DNA of 9,642 bases from an uncultured Pseudomonadota bacterium. GTDB lineage: Bacteria > Lernaellota > Lernaellaia > Lernaellales > Lernaellaceae. How positions within the stretch are numbered: position 1 is the stretch's first letter; the number at the start of each line of letters is the position of its first letter. Both the position numbers and the translations under genes were made by a program. The notes under the pieces were generated by a model that worked only from the letters and a program-made list of their open reading frames with translations, was not told the origin of the DNA and made no database searches. The stretch covers positions 1-9,642 of the forward strand of contig CALBTQ010000666.1 of NCBI GenBank assembly GCA_937967875.1, given 5' to 3'. This document shows positions 6,680-9,642 of the stretch, piece by piece.

Positions 6680-8500
6680 TTACGGTGACGGCGTCAAAAC
6701 ATTTTTCGCGGACAGATAATCGATCAATACCTGCAGCCGCGACGGATCGTCGTTGCTTGCAAAATAGTATCGGCGGAAATCGCGCAGATCCTGTTCGACT
6801 TCGGCAGGCAGTTTATCGGGCAGGGCCGCGATGTATTCGTCGAGGAACGCCGGGAAGTCGATGTAGCGCACTTCCGGCAGCGCCTGCTGCAGACGAGCGA
6901 GCCAGGCGCGATCGTAAAAGAGCATTTTCATCTCGCCGCAGGGCAGGTGCAGATCGTTCACCGCTTGGTGCCGTTCGGTGAAGATCTCCAGCGGCAGGGC
7001 CGACAGGCGCACGCCGCGCGCAATGAGGTCTTCCAGCGACGCGTATTTCTCATGGCCCGGGCAGGTGCGTTGCGTCAGCGGCCGCCGGCCGAGTTGCGGG
7101 TCGGTCAGCCCCCAGCGATCGACGGCCGGCAAAGCGACCGTGTAGCCGTCGCGGCCGTCGACCAGAATTTTCGGAGCGAATCCGGCGTCGAGCAGGCAGG
7201 CGTAACGGAGTTCGTGTCGATCGCGCGCCCGGTACAGATTCATCACGCTGTCGGGCGAATGGGTGGTTTCGTCCATCATGCACCAATCGCCCGCGCCGGG
7301 GGTGATCAGTTGTACGCCGCAGGCGGTGGCTGCCAGCAACGCCGCCGCCAGGCGCATCGCTTGTTTACGCCCGATGCCCGTGAAGGTCATGTTTTCCGCC
7401 GCCAGCAGCGCCAGGGGCATGAACACGACCATAAAACGTCCGTAGAGGTAATCGCCGCCGACATAGAGAATGTACGCGTGCCACAACACAAAGGCAACGA
7501 AGGTGAAGGTCTTCATCGTGCGCACGCGCTCATCGTCGGTGGGACGGAAAAACCAGACGAGCATCAAGAGCAGCGCCACCCACAAATGGCTGCCCAGGTA
7601 AAAGGCGGCGAGGTAGCGGAAGCCCTGGTAGGCATAGGGAATGTACGCCGACTTGGCGAAAAAGGTGTTGGGCAGCAGCGAACCGTAGTAGGCGAGTTTC
7701 CAACCCAGGTAGACCAGCAGCGGCACTAGTGCGAGGGCATAGGCGAGCAAGCGATCGAGCCCTTGCACGCGGGCGTCCGTCCAGCGGCCGCGCAAAAGGG
7801 CGGTCAGCGCGCTGCGGTGCATCCAGAGCAGAGCGAATGCGCCGGCGACATAAAACAGGCTGTGGTCGAGGCGGTTGAGCGTCGCCAGGATGAAAAAGAA
7901 TCCGGCCCAAAACACCCGGCGCGCCGTGGCGGCGGTCAGCAGAAAGAGCAATCCCACGTTGACCAGCAGGCTGCCGGCCATCGTCTCCAAGCCGGTGGTC
8001 GCGAAGGAAGCGAAGGAATTTTGCACGGCGAGCAACATCGCGGCTAGTGGCCAATAGTGCAGATTTTTGTTCGTAGCGCTCAACGACCAACCGAGGCGAT
8101 ACACGACCAGCAAATTGGCGAGAAAGCAGGCCAGGGTGAAGACGATGGAAACGAACGGCGCATTGAGGCCGGTCAGACGCATCCACAGCGCGAGCCAGAT
8201 CGTCCAGAGAAAGTTGGTGTAGACCTCCAGACGCTCGCCGACGTTGTACACCAGGCCGTTGCCCGCGATCAGGTTGTGCGCGCAGCGAAAGGAATAGTAG
8301 GCGTCGTCGTACATCGCCGTTTTCAGGTGCGCGAACACGACGCCGAGTCCGACGATCAACAAGGGCAGCGCCCAGCGCGTGAAGCGGGGACGGCGCACGA
8401 ACGAGAATGCCAGGCCGAGGAGAAAGCACACGAACGGCAGCCACCAGCCCTGCGCCAACAGGCGGCCGTAACGCGCCAACATTTCGCTGACCGATTCCAT
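6680..8500 (-). CDS. GT-C fold membrane glycosyltransferase, AftB/ZomB-like (copy 1)
   Basis: A 606-residue multi-pass membrane protein, paralogous to the next gene over its full length. Numbered from the start at 8500, it has the first-loop acidic pair D65-D66 in YDDAYYSFRCAHNL, then YTNFLWTIWLAL, GLETMAGSLLVN, YYGSLLPNTFFAKSA and GGDYLYGRF (348-356). About a dozen hydrophobic segments reach to about residue 398, and a soluble C-terminal domain follows. That domain contains DRWGLTDPQ, CPGHEKY and DFPAFLDEY, all shared with the neighbour, plus cysteines 407, 435, 480 and 521. It is predicted to transfer a sugar from a lipid-linked donor on the outer face of the inner membrane. The ATG at 8500 is preferred over 8506: AAAGGA abuts the first ATG but sits 5 bases before the second. 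Replacements in the N-terminal 60 residues and in the loop near 404-432 are the most divergent parts between copies. Confidence 0.88.
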   Translation of the reverse strand: MESVSEMLARYGRLLAQGWWLPFVCFLLGLAFSFVRRPRFTRWALPLLIVGLGVVFAHLKTAMYDDAYYSFRCAHNLIAGNGLVYNVGERLEVYTNFLWTIWLALWMRLTGLNAPFVSIVFTLACFLANLLVVYRLGWSLSATNKNLHYWPLAAMLLAVQNSFASFATTGLETMAGSLLVNVGLLFLLTAATARRVFWAGFFFILATLNRLDHSLFYVAGAFALLWMHRSALTALLRGRWTDARVQGLDRLLAYALALVPLLVYLGWKLAYYGSLLPNTFFAKSAYIPYAYQGFRYLAAFYLGSHLWVALLLMLVWFFRPTDDERVRTMKTFTFVAFVLWHAYILYVGGDYLYGRFMVVFMPLALLAAENMTFTGIGRKQAMRLAAALLAATACGVQLITPGAGDWCMMDETTHSPDSVMNLYRARDRHELRYACLLDAGFAPKILVDGRDGYTVALPAVDRWGLTDPQLGRRPLTQRTCPGHEKYASLEDLIARGVRLSALPLEIFTERHQAVNDLHLPCGEMKMLFYDRAWLARLQQALPEVRYIDFPAFLDEYIAALPDKLPAEVEQDLRDFRRYYFASNDDPSRLQVLIDYLSAKNVLTPSP

Positions 8501-8505
8501 CCGCA

Positions 8506-8511
8506 TCCTTT
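8506..8511 (-). promoter_or_regulatory. Ribosome binding site deciding the start of GT-C copy 1
   Basis: On the minus strand AAAGGA is followed by TGCGG and then ATG at 8500, a 5-base spacing. The alternative ATG at 8506 overlaps the end of this motif and leaves no room for a spacer. Confidence 0.65.
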
Positions 8512-8517
8512 GGGATT

Positions 8518-8536
8518 TTTCGCTAGTGTAGCGAAA
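8518..8536 (-). other. Perfect 8-bp stem-loop between YbaK and GT-C genes
   Basis: TTTCGCTA (8518-8525), loop GTG, TAGCGAAA (8529-8536) form a perfect hairpin in the short gap between the deacylase stop and the glycosyltransferase ribosome binding site. No U tract follows on the minus strand, so it is not a classical terminator. It may be a processing or stabilising element, or an operator. Confidence 0.5.
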
Positions 8537-8555
8537 GGCGGGGTTGGAGAAAAGC

Positions 8556-9038
8556 TTATGGTTCGATGGCGACGTTGACGCGCCGGACGGTCATCGCCTT
8601 TTCGATGTCGCGTGGGTCGATGCGCACCAGGAAGCCGCGTTTGCCGCCGTTGATGTGGATCGCCTCGAGTTCGAAGATCGTCGCTTCGACGCACACGGGC
8701 ATTTTGGTGCGCACGCCGAAGGGGCTGATGCCGCCGACCTTGTAGCCGGTCAGGCGTTCGGCGATTTTCTCCTCGCAGGGAGAAACCGCCTTCACACCCA
8801 GTTCGCGCGCCAGTTGCTTGGTCGACACCTCGCGATCGCCGTGCATGAGCACCAGCAGCGTTTTTTTGTTTTCGTCCTGCATGACCAGGGTCTTGATGAC
8901 GACGTGCTCGGGTACGTGCAACATTTGCGAGGCGTGCTTGGTGCCGCCGTGTTCCTCGTACGGGTACGGCGTGGGCGTGAAGTCGATTTTGCATTGCCGC
9001 AACGCGCGCACCGCCTGGGTGATGGGATAATCGCTCAT
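8556..9038 (-). CDS. ybaK: YbaK/EbsC-type aminoacyl-tRNA deacylase (Cys-tRNA(Pro) deacylase-like)
   Basis: A 160-residue single-domain trans-editing protein. Members of the family hydrolyse misacylated tRNA, typically Cys-tRNA(Pro), in the cytoplasm. E. coli YbaK is 159 residues, so the length fits. Visible motifs are HASQML at 35-40; HVVIKTLVM at 45-53, whose Lys49 matches the essential family lysine; LLVLMHGDREV; and GGISPFG at 102-108, the conserved glycine-rich substrate loop. The ATG at 9038 is chosen because the upstream in-frame ATG at 9068 lies inside a perfect TATAAT box; a GGA element precedes 9038 at about 9 bases. It heads the minus-strand block that continues into the two glycosyltransferases (55-base gap). 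No functional link between tRNA editing and glycan transfer is known to me, so this is probably incidental co-transcription. Specificity for cysteine is inferred from the family only. Confidence 0.92.
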   Translation of the reverse strand: MSDYPITQAVRALRQCKIDFTPTPYPYEEHGGTKHASQMLHVPEHVVIKTLVMQDENKKTLLVLMHGDREVSTKQLARELGVKAVSPCEEKIAERLTGYKVGGISPFGVRTKMPVCVEATIFELEAIHINGGKRGFLVRIDPRDIEKAMTVRRVNVAIEP

Positions 9039-9066
9039 GATCGCTTTTCCGTTGGTTGGTGGTTGC

Positions 9067-9072
9067 ATTATA
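9067..9072 (-). promoter_or_regulatory. Consensus -10 box (TATAAT) for the ybaK-like gene
   Basis: A perfect TATAAT reads on the minus strand from 9072 to 9067, about 29 bases before the chosen ATG, placing a start of transcription near 9060. No good -35 box is present at 16-18 bases; that position is occupied by a small GC-rich palindrome (9073-9088) and GCTCCC. It may therefore be activator-dependent or a weak promoter. Confidence 0.5.
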
Positions 9073-9088
9073 CCGGCTTTTTCGCCGG
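9073..9088. repeat. GC-rich palindrome abutting the -10 box
   Basis: CCGGC (9073-9077), TTTTTC, GCCGG (9084-9088) form a 5-bp inverted repeat directly upstream of the TATAAT at 9072-9067, in the spacer position of that promoter. It could be a repressor or activator site shared by the divergent genes. It is short, so chance is possible. Confidence 0.35.
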
Positions 9089-9103
9089 AGGGAGCGAACT
9101 TTC

Positions 9104-9133
9104 TTGACTGACTTTGCTTAGATTTTGTACCTT
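9104..9133 (+). promoter_or_regulatory. Candidate promoter of the right-end lipoprotein gene
   Basis: TTGACT (9104-9109) is 5/6 to the -35 consensus. TACCTT (9128-9133) follows after 18 bases and is a weak -10 (3/6). Transcription would start near 9140, leaving a leader of about 29 bases before the GTG at 9169. Confidence 0.4.
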
Positions 9134-9153
9134 AGGCGAACCGCCGATGTTCC

Positions 9154-9162
9154 GGAAAGGGG
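9154..9162 (+). promoter_or_regulatory. Ribosome binding site selecting a GTG start
   Basis: GGAAAGGGG is followed by 6 bases and then GTG at 9169. The in-frame ATG codons at 9181 and 9184 are 18 and 21 bases from this motif and have no better site of their own, so the GTG is favoured. Confidence 0.6.
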
Positions 9163-9168
9163 TGTGCA

Positions 9169-9600
9169 GTGGACCGGGCGATGATGCTTATTTTGATTAT
9201 CCTGATGTTGTTGCCGATCGCATGCGGCAGAGAAAATGAAAGCGGCGACGAGCGGATCGATGAAGCGCTGAGCCAAACCGGAAGCAAATCCGGACACCAC
9301 TCCTCAATAGAAACGACCGCGGCCGGCGGTGCGGTCTGGCGCTTCGATTGGTCGTTCTCGATGCTGGCAGGAGCGGAAGTTTCCATCGTCGAGCGGCCGC
9401 GAATCCCGGCGGTGACGACCGACGAACAGGGGCGATTTTCCTTCGACCATCTGGTGGTCGGCGATGACCTGACATTGCTGGCGCAGCATCGCGACTTTTA
9501 TCCGACACAATCGGCCACGGTGGAATTGACCGAGGAGACGATCGACGATTTCCATATACAGATTCCGCCGCGACCGATCGTCTGGGCGCTGGCGCTGGTG
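9169..9600 (+). CDS. Lipoprotein with carboxypeptidase-regulatory-like domain, 3' end cut by contig end
   Basis: An open frame of 144 residues with no stop before the adapter, so the gene is partial. The N-terminus MDRAMMLILIILMLLPIAC is a type II signal peptide: one arginine, a hydrophobic core and a lipobox PIA-C with Cys19 (proline at -3 is unusual). The mature protein begins with a polar, probably flexible stretch to about residue 50. It then has a beta-rich segment GAEVSIVERPRIPAVTTDEQGRF (read as GAEVSIVE, then TTDEQGRFSFDHLVVGD) typical of carboxypeptidase-regulatory-like/transthyretin-type domains, with FYPTQSATVEL near its end. Such domains occur in large envelope proteins, so much of the protein may be missing. 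It is divergent from the ybaK-like gene across 130 bases. After 9600 the frame runs into adapter and yields the artefact peptide RSEEHTSELQSP, which must not be counted as protein. Confidence 0.75.
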
Positions 9601-9642
9601 AGATCGGAAGAGCACACGTCTGAACTCCAGTCACCGAATACG
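9601..9642 (+). other. Illumina TruSeq read-2 adapter with index (not genomic)
   Basis: AGATCGGAAGAGCACACGTC and the following bases to 9634 are the adapter seen when a read runs through a short insert; 9635-9642 (CGAATACG) is the index. It is the exact reverse complement of 4-45. Confidence 0.99.

Noticed and set aside
5179..6981. 600-residue + strand open frame opposite the glycosyltransferases
   Set aside because: It runs antisense through two genes with clear family motifs. Its translation is rich in Gln, Arg and His without a recognisable domain, the usual shadow of GC-rich coding DNA.
8518..8536. Rho-independent terminator
   Set aside because: The stem is followed by A residues on the minus strand and by GGCGGGG on the + strand; there is no U tract in the transcript of any neighbouring gene.
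1..9642. 42-base inverted terminal repeat, as in linear plasmids or phages
   Set aside because: The repeat is Illumina adapter plus index, identical in both orientations.

Overview
The window is an assembled contig from an uncultured, probably Gram-negative bacterium. Both ends are Illumina adapter, not genome: 1-45 and 9601-9642 carry the TruSeq read-2 adapter with the same 8-base index (CGAATACG) in inverted orientation. Genomic sequence runs from 46 to 9600. Coding density is high, no intergenic stretch exceeds about 130 bases, and most of the region is GC-rich. A lipoprotein with a lipobox, a two-transmembrane CHASE4-type sensor and GT-C glycosyltransferases with large extracytoplasmic domains suggest a diderm with an active envelope. 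The lineage cannot be fixed from the sequence; a delta-proteobacterial-like or candidate phylum is a guess.

Layout from left to right. A membrane-bound diguanylate cyclase (CHASE4-HAMP-GGDEF, intact active site and inhibitory site) is on the + strand at 90-1706. It converges on a probable two-gene minus-strand operon: a SAM-dependent methyltransferase (3082 down to 2330) followed by a RimJ/RimL-type GNAT acetyltransferase (2246 down to 1719). The 83-base gap between those two contains an inverted repeat that could mask the GNAT ribosome binding site. Divergent from the methyltransferase is a + strand pair: a radical SAM protein of the spore-photoproduct-lyase-like group carrying a C-terminal DNA polymerase X-type helix-hairpin-helix domain (3177-4340), then a diamine-acetyltransferase-like GNAT (4355-4846). 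The latter overlaps the end of the next minus-strand gene by 49 bases.

The right half is a minus-strand block reading from 9038 leftwards: a YbaK/EbsC-type aminoacyl-tRNA deacylase, then two tandem, clearly paralogous GT-C membrane glycosyltransferases of about 610 residues each, of the AftB/ZomB-like type. A divergent control region (9039-9168) separates this block from a + strand lipoprotein gene with a carboxypeptidase-regulatory-like beta domain, which is cut by the end of the contig at 9600.

The most interesting items are the radical SAM/PolX-type HhH fusion, which suggests a DNA-directed radical enzyme, and the tandem glycosyltransferases, whose extracytoplasmic domains keep four cysteines at identical spacing. 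No mobile element, CRISPR array, tRNA or rRNA was seen. Nothing here proves a new multi-gene system; most genes look like ordinary chromosomal cargo.
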